Shown: piece by piece, positions 49,626 through 61,680 of the stretch | Layout: every line of letters starts with the position of its first letter | How positions within the stretch are numbered: the first letter of the stretch is position 1 | From: Cladopsammia gracilis | Taxonomy: Eukaryota; Cnidaria; Anthozoa; Scleractinia; Dendrophylliidae | Assembly (NCBI GenBank): GCA_022457155.1 | Contig: JAJGOT010000134.1 | Span: forward strand, 124,001-188,000 | Reading direction: 5' to 3' | DNA length: 64,000 nucleotides | Position numbers and translations under genes: made by a program | The notes under the pieces: generated by a model | The model's database searches: none | What the model was told of the DNA's origin: nothing | What the model saw: only the letters and a program-made list of their open reading frames with translations

Positions 49626-50494
49626 GCTGAAAGGGGACTAAAACTTAAAGGTCATTGAAGGTTTCCATGACTGGAGAGTTGTAAACATAGCACTGAAGTA
49701 TTGAAGCTGAAGGGTGTTTTCCTTCAGTACAGCCCTGGCTCCAAACATTGCTCGTATAATAAATCAACCTATTGCCGTAGTGCCGGTCTTGAACTCAGTT
49801 TCCGCTTTTTATTGCACTTCATTTTAATAGTGACGTCTGGCTCGAGCATCTCTGCCGATTAGAGATCCGGCCACGTACTGATACCGAAGCAGTGCATTTT
49901 GTTTACGAATGCATTCAAAGGTTTCTAGTAATTACAGTTTGCACCGAAGTAAAGTGTGTCTGCATATTGCCTCCTAAATGTCAAAGGTTGCTAAGATTTG
50001 GTTATTGATCTATATTGATCGGGACAGATTCAATACAAAATACCAAGCAAGTAAATCCAATCACCTCACCAGAAATGTCTGAGAAGCACGTGTCACTTGA
50101 ACCTGAAACAAAAAAAATAGTTCATTATTTAAGATTAAATAAGGAGGTACATGTATTTATAGAGATCACAGTGGCGAATTTAGGGAAAGGACCCGCGAAC
50201 CACGCATCCCCCGCGTAAAGACTCGATGGGTCTAACATTTTCACTCGCGACCAACATCTCCCCCCCCCCCCCCTCACCAAATCTCCATTCAAACCCCCCA
50301 CCCCCTACCCCCCCCCCCCCCTTCCTCCCCTACAATCCACCGCTGGATCGTGCCGTAAGGGGTTTTAGTGGACTTGTTGAAAGCGGTTACCTTACATTCG
50401 AGAGGGCAGGGTATGTGAAGAGTATGGTTTTTAAACAGTTTAAACTTGGATAGGGTATAGAAATCAGAGAGGCTTGGCCTAGAATTGTGGTCGG

Positions 50495-50648
50495 CCATTT
50501 GTTTCAAAATTACGACACGATATACGTGAGGTTTTTTGCCACGTATACATGTACTTGCGATTTTCCGTATTGTATGGGTTTTTATCCCAGGGATATAACG
50601 ATTTTCTACTTATGCGTCCGTTAAACGCAAACGTACGCTTAACAAACA

Positions 50649-50650
<2 letters not shown>
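50495..50650. repeat. repeat X, copy 1
   Basis: GGCCATTTGTTTCAAAATTACGACACGATATACGTGAGG...CCCAGGGAT... is inverted at 53938-54103. The two copies lie 3.4 kb apart facing each other. Confidence 0.75.

Positions 50651-50722
<72 letters not shown>
50651..50722. repeat. (TA)n tract
   Basis: About 36 TA units. Confidence 0.95.
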
Positions 50723-50727
<5 letters not shown>

Positions 50728-51113
50728 CCTACAAAAGCCCATATGTATGCGGTTACAAAGTTCGTGTATACGCGTTCGTAAACACGTCGTTGTATAAGGA
50801 GCATCGAATTTTACCGTCAGCTAATTGCGCATCCGAGATGGTGGTATAATGGCTGGAAAATGACTCCAGGTTTTGAACTCTAAGCCAAGGATAGCCTCGA
50901 GCCAGGAGCCTGTTCGCAGGCTAAGCCAAAGTGTGGTTCTGGACGCCAATAACATTTACGTTATTTGAGACCAGGTAAATCGCATTGTATTCTGGAGAAA
51001 CTCCTGATGGGGTAAAGATATTTTATACCTTAGTCGGCCTTCTGTTCGAGTTCTAGGAGAACTGTTGGCAATCCTCTGATAGGGCAAATAGAAGTACACG
51101 ATGCAATTCTCAC

Positions 51114-51406
51114 CTGCTTAATAAGATCTTTAGCTGTATCACCAGGGTTTCAAGTATCGGAATTCTTTCAGTGTCTTCTGCCTCACTTGGATCCAAAGAA
51201 TCGAGCAACCCACGAACTGAATCAATGGCAACCTCCAGTCGTACAATTAAGTTTTCTGCCACGTTTCGATCAGCATTTGGAAAGTAACGTTCACAATCCC
51301 TCAAAAGGAAATCCACAGATTCTAACAAATCAGATGTTGAAGAACCTTCAACAAGTGCGAGGACCACGAATGAGAACCAAACATTGATCAAAGCTTGTGT
51401 CGCCAT
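51114..51406 (-). CDS. first exon with signal peptide and helical ectodomain
   Basis: MATQALINVWFSFVVLALVEGSSTS is a convincing secretion signal; about 72 helical residues follow (LLESVDFLLRDCERYF, VRLEVAIDSVRGLLDSL, PILETLVIQLKILLSR). The exon ends AAGCAG/GTGAGA in phase 2. It faces downstream to the coiled-coil and pseudokinase exons on the same strand and may be their first exon, with the transposon in between. If so the product would be a receptor, but I found no membrane exon. Confidence 0.55.
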
Positions 51407-51474
51407 GTATTCCTTCACCTTTCTCGTACATGAAGTAGTTTACAGCTGACGGTATAATTCGATGCTCCTTATAC

Positions 51475-51660
51475 AAGGCCGTGGGCGCTTTCCATTCGGT
51501 CAAAATTTCCGAAAGTTTTGGTCGGAAATCCAATGGAACAGAAAAATTTCGGGAGAAAATTTCGAAATTTTAGGAATACGTTTTGAGGTTGTCCTCTTTG
51601 ATGGAAATTCCGGAATTAACAGAACTTTGTGTTCCATTCGTAATTTGTCTCGGCCCTAGG
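51475..51660. mobile_element. GGGCGCTTTCCATTCGGT repeat, copy 1
   Basis: GTGGGCGCTTTCCATTCGGTCAAAATTTCCG ... GTTCCATTCGTAATTTGTC. An inverted relative is at 52075-52180 (ACCGAATGGAAAGCGCCCC). It lies in the intergenic space between two divergent first exons. Confidence 0.55.
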
Positions 51661-51709
51661 AGTGTCAATGTAGTGTCTCAAGCTCAAGTAGGCTGAAAAC
51701 TCGGGAAAG

Positions 51710-51804
51710 ATGGCGACCGAACAGTCTTTCATCGTATGGGTATTTCTGTACCGATCTCCAATTATTATTACATCACTCGTGCTTTGGAGCTGCAACTGGC
51801 AAAG
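51710..51804 (+). CDS. possible first exon with hydrophobic N-terminus
   Basis: ATG in a good context (AAAGATGG); MATEQSFIVWVFLYRSPI..LVLWSCNWQ, then AAAG/GTAAGA in phase 2. The hydrophobic stretch suggests a signal anchor. Divergent from the signal-peptide exon at 51406, 300 bp away. No downstream exon identified. Confidence 0.4.
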
Positions 51805-52313
51805 GTAAGATAAATTATAACGGTGTTTAATTTTGTCTGTTTAATACATTCGGTAAAAGTCCGTTATACTCGTCGGTTTTGTTCCCGCCTTTTTTAAAGG
51901 ATACTCGGGGCAGAGAGTTTATGTTCAAAATATTGTTATTATTATTCTTCAGACTTGTCTATAGCAACGACTAGTATAGAAGCAGAATTGCCCGCTTATA
52001 CGAGCAATGTTTCGGAATCATCTTGTTCTAAAGCTGCGAAAACATTTTAAAAGTTCGCCATTTTGATATGTCACACCGTCCCGGTATCCAAGTGTTCTAA
52101 ACCCGTTCCATTCGACCACCGAAAATTCCGAAAACTCGAACCGGAATTTTTTACCGAATGGAAAGCGCCCCGTGTTTACGAACGTATTTTTACCAACTCA
52201 CATGCGCATGCATTATGCCTGTGTCACACGCCTGCGGATCAAAAACATCGATCACACCCATACAGGACAATTTCACACGCCTGACTCACAAATCCGGACT
52301 ACTTGTTAATATT

Positions 52314-53692
52314 AAGGGACGGACCATTAGAAATGGGGGCGGGGGGGGGGGGGGGGTTGGGGAAAAAAATCGTGCAAGGGAAAATGGTAGGAAAAAAATT
52401 CGTGCAAAGTTCAAGGCAAAGAAAAAAAATTCATGCAGAAGGAGAAGTCCTATTGTGGTTGTTATTTAATATATAAAAGCTGCCAAAGTGCCTATTGAAA
52501 ATAGCGCTCTTGGCGTTTCAAAAATTCAAAACATTCTTGGGGCCTTCCTATACTATTATTTATAAATAAAGACATTTGATAGTGTTCATTGAAGTGTTTA
52601 CCTCACACTGCATGAAATGACAACTATAAGGTGATATAATGAGTTCATTAATTTTCAATTCAATGCAAAAAAAAAATTCAAAAAAAAGTTTTATTCCACA
52701 TAATTGTTACAAATGATAGATTTTTTGGAGTGGAGGGCACTACAAAGGGGGCTGTTTTGGTGAATGGAGTATGGCATCATTATGATGGGCTGTGGGAGAG
52801 GAATTGCAGAGGACAGGGACTGAAAAAATGCACGGGGAAACCATCCACTTCCAAATGGCTTCCTCCTCTCTCGCTGTGTATATGTTGTGGTTCAATTTTA
52901 TCCTTGGTTCAAATTTTATTTTTCTTTGTTTTTGGCTATGGTAATGTATGGTAATGAGTTTTAAACAAAGGAAAATAAAATGTGAACCAAGGATAAAATT
53001 GAACCACAACATATACATTTACGAAAAGCTTTTGCATTAAAAGGTGGACTGTATCCTGTGATCTGTTGTAAATTTAGTAAAATGTATAAAGCACAAAAGC
53101 ATAGATAATGAATCAAAATCTCGCTGTTCAAATGAAACTCGAGGGTAACATGATGGGGGGGTGGGGGGGGGGGGGGTGGGGTGGAGTATCCAGTGAAAGA
53201 GTGCACATAGTATTAAATAAGATGAAGAAGAATTTCACCATTAAATTCACTTTCAAATTTAAAGTACATGCTAAATACATTGTGATATAAAAAGTAGATT
53301 TCAACTATTGCCTATAACAGCTTCTTGATGCCAACATTTATAAAACATTTGATATGAATTGCTGTTAAAAAGTGTATAATGAAAAGAAAACAATCAGTAA
53401 ATAACAAAAACAGTACATAACATTTTGATGTTAACTATTCCTAATATATATTTTTCAAATATACTTAATGGTCAAAAATGGTTTTTAAGTATTACATCTT
53501 TTTTTTTTTTAATTAGTAAATGACAAACAAAGCAGTATTTGTCTGAAAAAAAAAAAAATTCGTGCAAAGGGTTTCACCTGCAAAAAAATCCTGCACAAGC
53601 AATGGGTGAAAAAAAAAAAATTCGTGCAAGCTGAAAATCCCCCCCCCCCCCCCCCCCCCCCCCCAATCACTTTTCTAATGGTCCGTCCCTAA
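52314..53692. mobile_element. GGGACGGACCATTAGAAAT element, about 1.4 kb
   Basis: TTAAGGGACGGACCATTAGAAA with poly-G at the left is inverted at the right as poly-C...TTTCTAATGGTCCGTCCCTAA. TTCGTGCAAG motifs repeat near both ends. The interior is AT-rich and carries a nested 141-bp foldback at 52877-53017. No transposase. Confidence 0.82.
52877..53017. mobile_element. nested 141-bp foldback
   Basis: TGTATATGTTGTGGTTCAAT...CTTTG and CAAAG...ATTGAACCACAACATATACA pair over about 55 bp. Confidence 0.85.
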
Positions 53693-53937
53693 CGAGCAAA
53701 TAACTTAATTGGCATTTGAACTGTAGTTGGAGATTTTGCTGAGATCTCGGTTATCTCGCCAAGATATCCGTGAGATAAGCGCTATCTCGGAAATGTTCAG
53801 AAGTGGTCGAAACATCTTCGGTAATGTTCGGGAAGTCGTCGGAAATTTTTCGGAAATTCAGGTGATATGAATACGAAAATCACACGCAATTGACTTTTAT
53901 AGGAAAAGTTGGCAGGTATAATATGGGCGTTTGTAGG

Positions 53938-54103
53938 GCGCATATATACGCGTGTCTATTAAACGCACATTTGCGTTTGACGGACGCATAAGTAGAAAAT
54001 CATTAAATCCCTGGGATAAAAACCCATACAATACGAAAAATCGCAAGTATACGTGGCAAAAAACCTCACGTATATCGTGTCTCAATTTTGAAACAAATGG
54101 CCA
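53938..54103. repeat. repeat X, copy 2 (inverted)
   Basis: CGCATAAGTAGAAAATC...CCCTGGGATAAAAACCCATAC...CACGTATATCGTGTC...GAAACAAATGGCC matches 50495-50650 in reverse. Confidence 0.75.
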
Positions 54104-54360
54104 CCCATATAGAATAGGGTATGATTTGATTTGATCAGTGGTACAAAATAAAAACGGAAATAAAATCATCGCGGCAACATTGTTAATAGATGGTTTTGGA
54201 ATAGGGTCCCCCACCCCCTCCCCCCGGACTTGTCATACCGAGTACGTGCAGCTTATCATTGGGGAGAGTCCTAATCCAGCCTCTCCCAGAATGTCGTTTC
54301 CGTTTACGCATACAGATTATATACGCCGCGCCGGCAATAAAACTTCCGTTTAGCAGGGGA

Positions 54361-54930
54361 ATTGTTTTAGGGGATTTTTAGGGATTTTAAAAAGTGTTCA
54401 CCGCTGTATTCATATTTAAATACTCTCAAAGTTGTTGAGAACCCATTGGCCGAAATCTAGGATAGCCAACCCTTAATGACACTGTACTTTTGATGTCAAC
54501 ACTGATTTATATCCGTTTAGTCAAGCACTTGCACATCAAATTGACATTGGAGAGCTCATTTCTGTGAGAGGCACCTTGTGTGCCACCTTACCCCCAGAAA
54601 AGAGAGTCGCTGGTGTATTTTCAGTCCGATTAAAATACTAATAAACGTTTTACTCAGACCGTAGAAATAGCAAATATGTAAATAACAAGGGATTAATGCG
54701 GTTCGTGAATCGATGTCATTTACATGTATGTCTCATACGCCGCGAAGCAAAACTTTTCAAACGGGTTATACATGTATACTCTTCATTCTGTGACAATGTT
54801 CTCACAGTATAGCTTACAAATAATAAAGCTCTTCCAGGATTTTACGCCTTCCCTGACTGAACTGACTGAAAAACAATGATGGATCAATGATTCGATAATT
54901 ACCACCTCGGCGATCGAATTACGAATTATC
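54361..54930. other. non-coding stretch
   Basis: No supported frame, inverted repeat or RNA gene seen. Confidence 0.5.
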
Positions 54931-55271
54931 CGGGGAGGGGAGGGGGGGGGGGGGGGGGGTACTCCCAGAAAATTTGGGTGGGGTGTGCGGCACGCTTCTT
55001 AAAACTCTTAACCTATTTTCCCTACCCTATTCCAAACCTGACCCAAAATTCGATAGCTATGTCAGATGTTAATCAAATCGCTTTTCTCAAGGGATGAAAA
55101 AAGTAGCTTCTAAAAACCATACCCAATTCCAGACCAGAGTGCACAAATCATACCCTATTTCAGACCAAAATATATGGTCAAAATCTATACCCTATTTCAG
55201 ACCAAAACGGCTTGAAAACCATACCCGCACATACCTATATAGCTTATATAAGGAAGTACCCCTTTCCCGGG
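54931..55271. mobile_element. poly-G/GTACTCCC element, second copy
   Basis: CCGGGGAGGGGAGGGG(n)TACTCCC at the left and GTACCCCTTTCCCGGG at the right. It contains four imperfect copies of ATACCCTATTTCAGACCAAAA. Same terminal design as 12482-12922 but a different internal repeat. Confidence 0.65.
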
Positions 55272-55518
55272 TGCGAATTACATATCAATTATGTGGTGAT
55301 TTACTGATTTCTGTCCCTTGTGGTCCAATACAATGTTCAAACGGAAGTATGTTTCACGAACCATAGTCATGGGTTGCAGAACTTCAGAACTTGACATTCA
55401 GATATTCATAAGACATTGAACCAAGATTCTGATCGAGATTGTGGGGTTGAATAGTAAATTGAGCGCTCTTCTCGACTCTGCGTTCCCGACCCTGCATACT
55501 ATCATCGACCGCACTTAC

Positions 55519-55555
55519 CTGAAGACATGTCACCAGCTAAGAGGGCATCGATAAA
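55519..55555 (-). CDS. possible 37-nt micro-exon
   Basis: TTCTAAAATTCACAG/ exon /GTAAGTGC, reading FIDALLAGDMSS. Both borders are strong. The gene it belongs to is unknown. Confidence 0.3.
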
Positions 55556-56666
55556 CTGTGAATTTTAGAAATGAAATGCCTAGCTATCTAAAAAGAGTAT
55601 ATATTTAACTTCCTTTTGGCTTCGTTTCGGGGAAACCCCTGACGCCGAATATAGAAGTCAAGGCAATGACGTACCAGACGAACTTGGCGTATGTGTTGAT
55701 ATCAGTTAAAATAGCTATGACCCAATCGGTTGCCTAGTTACAGGAACTATTGTATGACCCAATCAGCAGAATGTCAAATCAACTGTGAGTGTCTTCATGG
55801 ATGGGTAAATCTGGAAAATTGAAATAAAAAATAATGGCCTTAAGCTTTAACTCCAAATAACGAGGGCCAATTACCAAATATAAGTTATTCTAGTACATTG
55901 ATGTTGCAGTGCATTACAGGTAGCTCGATTTCGAAATGGTGCAGACATGATTGACAGTCCCGGAAAAATTGCTCAATTGCAATCAGTTTGGAATAAAAGA
56001 CTGGAAGCTTAGAATGATCTAGAATTGGCCCTGTTTCTTTTCTCTTCGACTTTTTAAAACCATGCCACCCACCACAATGCATAAAAAAACATTTTATTAA
56101 GACCATGTTTAACGATTGAGAAACCACGCTAAGTAGTAAAATGTTTTCGTTTGAGCCTTACTCTCTTTTAAAATTGCTGCAGTGTTGTCACGCACCGGAT
56201 TACCGATTTGAGTTTTCTGTTTACGATGTTTTATGGTACAACAGTTCCGGTATTTCCCAGAAAAAAAAATGACTTAAATTATCGTCATTATTAACAGTGA
56301 AGATTAATACTATTTTTAAGTAGTCAAAGTGAATAATACTGAGAATCAGGCTAGTTTCTGAAAATTGAATGGAAGCGCAAACGTATTGACTTTTTTGTCA
56401 TTTGGGTATCAGGTCGTAACTTTAAAATGTTATATTTCATCTGTAAGACTAGAAGATAATTTGTCATAATTACGAAGATAATTGCCCATATTTCCCGCTC
56501 GCGATTCGTGTTCGGTTGCTAAGCTCCGCCCGGTCGCTTTATTGCACACTTATTCCCAAGTTCCTGATTTGATTCCTGCTTTTGCATTAAGAGGAGTCTG
56601 TGGAAGAGGCAGCTAACATGCAAATACGACGAGAACCCACAACACCTAAATATTGGAGTAACACTA

Positions 56667-56669
<3 letters not shown>

Positions 56670-56697
<28 letters not shown>

Positions 56698-56703
56698 AAA
56701 AAA
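56670..56703. repeat. poly-C then poly-A tract
   Basis: Eighteen C followed by fifteen A. I see no other features between 55560 and 57470. Confidence 0.85.
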
Positions 56704-57474
56704 TGCGCTAATTGGATTCTCATCTGACGACACCCCCATCACGTTTACATTAGATTGCCTCCTCTCCACCAGAAAATAAAGTCCCTCCGATAATATAATG
56801 CCATACGGCTGTGCACAAACTTTCAGGACTTAGAAAAATGTATATAACAACATGATATTTAAATAAACTGAAACTTCATTCTGATATCATATTCTCCTAT
56901 CATAACATTTCTGATATTTCAGTCCAAGAAATAAATATGTACATGTTAATTATATTATAATTACATATTTGACAAGGGCAGTAAATTCATGGACAGATAG
57001 TTTTTTCTCATTATATTTAACTCTGTACATACTATAGTGCAAAGCCAATAAACTCTTTGAGCACCCCCAAATTACCATCATTACTACCATGCATGATCGT
57101 GTTTCTTGAACCCTTTAAGCTCTAATATCAAAATTTTAATTCTCATTTCTTGTCCCTACATATTTCCTATAGAAGTAGTGGGGAGAAATTGTTTGGATAT
57201 CAAGAGAATTCATCCTGTGTGATCATGTCTTTAATTCTCATGACCTTTTTGATTAATAAGGCATTGATATTACAAGGAGAAATTTGATGCTGATCACTCT
57301 TACATGTAGGGCTTAAAGGGTTAACTCTTTTACACTCAGTGTCAATAATTATAAATGCATGTAGTGTAATGAAAAATGAGGCATACTGTATGAATGAATC
57401 ACATACACGTATGAACTGTGAAAAGAGAAGGTCAAGTGAAGAAATGATCCTCACAGTTACGTTTGTAATTTAAC

Positions 57475-57602
57475 CAATTGCAAAAAGCCTGAAAAAAAGG
57501 GATTTAAACCCATGACCTCCACGTAACCGGTGCAATGCTCTACCAGTTGAGCTATGACATCACACACATTGGGAATTAATTTTTTCAGGCTTCTTTACAA
57601 TT
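57475..57602. mobile_element. foldback with tRNA-like core
   Basis: CCAATTGCAAAAAGCCTGAAAAA and TTTTTTCAGGCTTCTTTACAATT flank a minus-strand tRNA-like block at 57571-57503: TAGCTCAACTGGTAGAGC (A box), GGTCATGGGTTTAAATCC (B box) and a T7 run as a possible Pol III terminator. A third arm AAGCAATTGTAAAGAAGCCTG follows at once. Confidence 0.65.
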
Positions 57603-57689
57603 GCTTTTAAGCAATTGTAAAGAAGCCTGAAAAATTGATTCTGCTAATTAAAATTAGCAGAAACAATTGCAGGGATCTATTTTTCACTT

Positions 57690-57790
57690 TACATGCGGTG
57701 CAGTCCTTACTTTTGATTCTGTGGACGAAATCCTATGGTGTGACCATTCAAATAAAACCTCTTCAGCAGTACTTTTGCATGGTACCATTT
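57690..57790 (-). repeat. solitary diverged copy of the 106-bp satellite unit
   Basis: On the minus strand: AGTACTGCTGAAGAGG..TTTGAATGGTCACACCATAGGATTTCGTCCACAGAATCAAAAGTAAGGAC, clearly the unit of 63041-63618. A more diverged relative (TTGACTCTGTGGATAAAATCGTAAAGTG) is at 14500-14540. Confidence 0.7.
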
Positions 57791-57865
57791 GTTTTTCAAT
57801 ATTTTACAAAATTAAATTTAGGATTTTTTTAATTTTGATTTTTGGCAGTCTTGGGAGGGGAAGGG

Positions 57866-57896
57866 TTTCCTGACACACGTTTGTGTGTCAGGAAAA
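57866..57896. repeat. perfect hairpin
   Basis: TTTCCTGACACACG / TTTGTGTGTCAGGAAA, 13-bp stem. Confidence 0.8.
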
Positions 57897-58284
57897 CAAA
57901 GCGGCACCCACCAAACATGTTTTCAGTAACATGCAAGTCTTCTTGACAAGTTCACTCACCTTGCGCGAGTGTAAAGGGTGACCAGTTACCCTTGACAAGT
58001 TTAATTTGCTCGTGTTACACCAAGCTTCCTGTGAGTATTCCTTGGTGACAGCAAAAACAGGTTCGTGCACGCGAGCAATTAAGTTTCGCATTGACATTGT
58101 TCCTTAACAAGTTTACTTGTTCAGAAACTATTTAGTTCCTGAATAAGCACACTTGTATATAAATACTATAGCATTTGAACAAGATTTCTCAAGGAAAACA
58201 AACTTTCTATATTGTGTTGTAACACGAGCAAATAAAACTTGTCAAATAAAAACTTGTCGAGAAAAAAAAAAAATTGTTGTAAAT

Positions 58285-58412
58285 GGTTTTCACGGCGGCC
58301 ATGTTGGTGGACAGAAACATGCAATAGAAATGGTTTGCATAACAATAGAGTTTTATTCCCAAAGGATGAAAATGTCATTGTTCTGTCCAAAAACATGGCC
58401 GCCGTGAAAACC
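58285..58412. mobile_element. 128-bp MITE, GGTTTTCACGGCGGCCATGTT ends
   Basis: GGTTTTCACGGCGGCCATGTTGGTGGACAGAA is inverted as TTCTGTCCAAAAACATGGCCGCCGTGAAAACC, about 32-bp termini. Confidence 0.88.
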
Positions 58413-58589
58413 GCATCTATTCGTACCACGATAATTACTTATGTTTCCGTTTCAAAAAGGGAAAATGAAATTTTTTGAACAAGGAGACTTGACAAAGCCA
58501 GAAAATCTTCTAAGCTTTATCGCATGGATAAGAATAAAACCTGACAAATTCAAGCTTGTCAAGAAAAACGTGATTGAGTGGATTCAACT

Positions 58590-58772
58590 TTAAAGGCCCA
58601 ACTTCACCCAAAATGCTGTGCGCGCCATGATCACTTTCTGGGCCGAATTTCGTGTAACACGAAATTCACGCTTGAATGCGTGCTACCAATCAGATCACGC
58701 GTATGAACAATGGAGCATTTCAAAACAAAAACAAACGACCGCAACGTCGTTTGGGCGAAGGTGGGCCTTTAA
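58590..58772. mobile_element. TTAAAGGCCCA MITE, copy 2
   Basis: TTAAAGGCCCAACTTCACCCAAA and TTTGGGCGAAGGTGGGCCTTTAA. Contains the palindrome TTTCGTGTAACACGAAA. Same terminal family as 14793-14962. Confidence 0.75.
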
Positions 58773-59554
58773 GAACCAATTAGAAAGAAATCATAAAGAA
58801 AAAAAAATGAAAACACGGTAAGAATTTTCGCGTGTCGTGTGGGAGAAGCGCGCGCGAGGAAGCTGTACCGAACAGCCGAACGCCACATAAATAAAAATAT
58901 ATAAATAAATCAGACAACATCTTCATGAACAATCATTTCGACTACGACCAAATGATGTTGACGCTGTAGTTAACTTCTCTTAATTCATCTCGGCTACGTA
59001 ACAAAACTAACGCTTTGCGATGATAGCGCCGACACCGCTTCGTCTGTGCATGGTATGGAAACTGTTAACAACTCCTTTTAACAAGAAGTCTTATTCACTA
59101 TTTCTCATTCCGCACTTGACCTGTGAGTACTGAGTATTTTCTGAAAGCTCATCGAGCTGTAGGCTCTTGCTCATAAGTGTCCTTGTGCCAGCTGGGTGGG
59201 TCTGTAATGCTTGCTCATAAGTGCCCTTGTGTCAGCTGGGTGGGTCTGTAATGCTTGGTCATTCTTGCTGTTATAGTTTGCTGTGACGTAAGGTCTGGCG
59301 TTCTTCTTGAAACTTCCGTGTGTCTAAGGATTTGAACACATAAAAAAGGTTATTATTTTACCTTTATTAGTTACTTCTTTTCTTACCCTCGGTAAGTGAT
59401 TTCAGTATAAGATGGTGGTGGGAAATTAGAATTAAACATATCAACAAAGTTAAGAATCCCATGATAAGATGTTCAAGCAGGCAACCGTGGACGACAATCC
59501 TGCTGGTGTACGTTGGATCAAATTATATGATGTAATCGCCTTAAACAAGTGAAG

Positions 59555-59870
59555 ATATACTGTAAAAACAGTATTATATTTCGGCTGGCTAAACCAACCT
59601 TCTTCAGGTTCAATGAGGAAAATTTACAATAGTATACATGATTGTATATAGCAATAGCTTGCGTAATGACGGAAATACATAAAACTGCTGGAATATAGAT
59701 TGACAGTTCTTAAATAAAGTAAGTAGATAAAAATAAAATAAAACAATACAACTTGAATACAATACAAAAAGGAAACTAGATATCTAAAATGTTTCTTCTC
59801 TGATGTTTAGGCCAAACGGGCTGGCTGAAGAAGGCTGGTTTGGCCAGCCGTAACATAGTACACAAAAAAC
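59555..59870. mobile_element. inverted GGCTGGCTAAACCAACCTTCTTCAG repeat
   Basis: TTTCGGCTGGCTAAACCAACCTTCTTCAG at 59579 and the inverted CTGAAGAAGGCTGGTTTGGCCAGCCG at 59826. Similar sequence occurs at the ends of cnidarian Penelope-like elements (from memory), so a terminal remnant is likely. Confidence 0.5.
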
Positions 59871-60202
59871 TAAAAATCAAAAACAGTATAAGAATCCCAA
59901 ATGGCAGGGGGTAGTCCGTTTTGCTATTTCCAAGCGTTGCCGAGGAGTTAAACTCGGGTCAAAACAACTTTATCTCGCAGACTTTTGATGTGACAGATTT
60001 CTCTTTGTGACAATTAATGTTTCCATGACTATCATGACTATCATTTAACAAATTGGTAGTTTTCTGTTTAATCGACCGCTTAATTCACTATTCTTTTTTT
60101 GTTTCATTGCTAAAACTAAAAGCAAAACTATTGAAAATGGCTCAATACAGAAAAGAGAATTCAAACACCTTTTTCGTGTAGTTGTCAGGTTTCAGAACAT
60201 AC

Positions 60203-60339
60203 CTCTCATCCTGAGGTGTCGTTGCATGAGACAAAACGGAAGCAGTGCCCGCAGCTTTAGCGTCAGCGGCAAACTGATATACGATTAGCAAACAGTCACG
60301 ACAAAGTTGAACAATCCGACGGCAGCAGCTCATCTCAGT
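60203..60339 (-). CDS. isolated internal exon (unknown)
   Basis: TTGTTTACAG/ exon GATGAGAG/GTATGT. Only one phase is open: TEMSCCRRIVQLCRDCLLIVYQFAAD..., a Cys-rich helical segment ending PQDER. No family recognised. Ends in phase 2. Confidence 0.4.
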
Positions 60340-60651
60340 CTGTAAACAAGCAAACAAACTAATCAATTGAGAGGCTGAAGTCTTGACTGTTTTCTGGTCA
60401 AAACCATTCTAAATTTATTGGTAGGTACCTTTATGCACACACAAAATTCTCTACGAATATCATGATCAATAGTAAGATATTGAGGGGGGAGTGGGGGAGG
60501 ACGAAGAGGGGGGAGGGGCTGTACACAGGTTCGACTATCTCTGAGAGGAATGAGAAACTACTGGTAGTCAAACAACGCGGAGATTACGAGCACTCCCTCA
60601 TTTCTCTCTGGGATACTCGTCGTCCACGAGACGCGTTTCCTCGCGGGAGCG

Positions 60652-60790
60652 AGGCTGTTCCAGGCGTTCAGATAGTGGGAAGTGAAGGATCGGCGGCGTG
60701 CTAAGTCTCCCCAGCCTCCCCTCGTTTTCCTGCTTGTTCACCGGTTTTTGCTGCTCCCAGGCCCCACCATCTCAACGCCTGGAACAGGCT
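60652..60790. mobile_element. MITE with GCCTGTTCCAGGCGTT ends
   Basis: GGCTGTTCCAGGCGTTCAGATAGTGGG is inverted as CCCACCATCTCAACGCCTGGAACAGGCT. Confidence 0.8.
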
Positions 60791-61373
60791 ATGCTGGAGG
60801 TGATTTTCGCGCTCGCCCACGTGGTTTCGCGCTCGAGTATCCTTGAGATAACTGTTAGTTTGAATAACTATTGGTAGTCTAACAAGACGTTGAAGGTCAA
60901 GGATACAAGAATCATTACCTTGTTACGAAAATAAACTCGGACAGTATACGTACCACAGATATCACCTCCGTGCTTTTACTAAATATTGTCTCCCACGAAT
61001 TTCTACGGAATAATGTTAAAATAGGTAGATTAAGTGACTTACTACCACAGGAAACCAGTCTTAATATTACAAAATTCCTACATATTCAAAAATGAGGATA
61101 CCGTTCACTGTATTCCTTTGTTTTTGGAGTGTACGTTGAGCGTTGAGTATATTATAAAATTAGATTGTGTCTAGAAACATGGGACGCAAATAACATCGCG
61201 AACTGCAAATCAAAATAAAAGTTTCTGAGAGGAAAATGAAATGGGTAAGTCTCTTTAACGTTTGCGGTGTTTTTAAAAATACTAAACTTTCCGGACTTTA
61301 CTATGACTTCGAATGACTTATAGTGCGTTCACACGACGCCGAAACATGTTTACTCTGAGCAGGAATAGGCCAT

Positions 61374-61553
61374 TTGCACGATGACGTCATTTGACTACTA
61401 CTGCCAGAATTCATTTCCTTTTTCCTTTCTTATTTAAATTTTGTAATCCCAGTGCGGTTTAAATAACAATAGCCCTAATTTGCACTACAAAACAAAAAAC
61501 TGAAGGATTCTGGTAGTAGTAGTCAAATGACGTCATCGTGCAAATGGCCTATT
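61374..61553. mobile_element. 180-bp MITE with 46-bp termini
   Basis: AATAGGCCATTTGCACGATGACGTCATTTGACTACTACT is nearly exactly inverted at the right. TGACGTCA (a CRE-type palindrome) sits in both arms. Confidence 0.9.
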
Positions 61554-61680
61554 AATCATGATTCACTATAAGACGGTGTTCACATCAGTTGGTGCGATGT
61601 GCGAAGCATGTGTTTATTCTGAGCATGATTGAAGCTACCTCGGGAGGTCGATGTAAGCCAGACAAAACGTCAACAATAAA

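Noticed and set aside
50549..50804. Frames with long Ile-Tyr repeats
   Set aside because: They are translations of the (TA)n tract on both strands.
55885..56127. 80-codon minus frame
   Set aside because: No family features, and no acceptor or donor supporting it.
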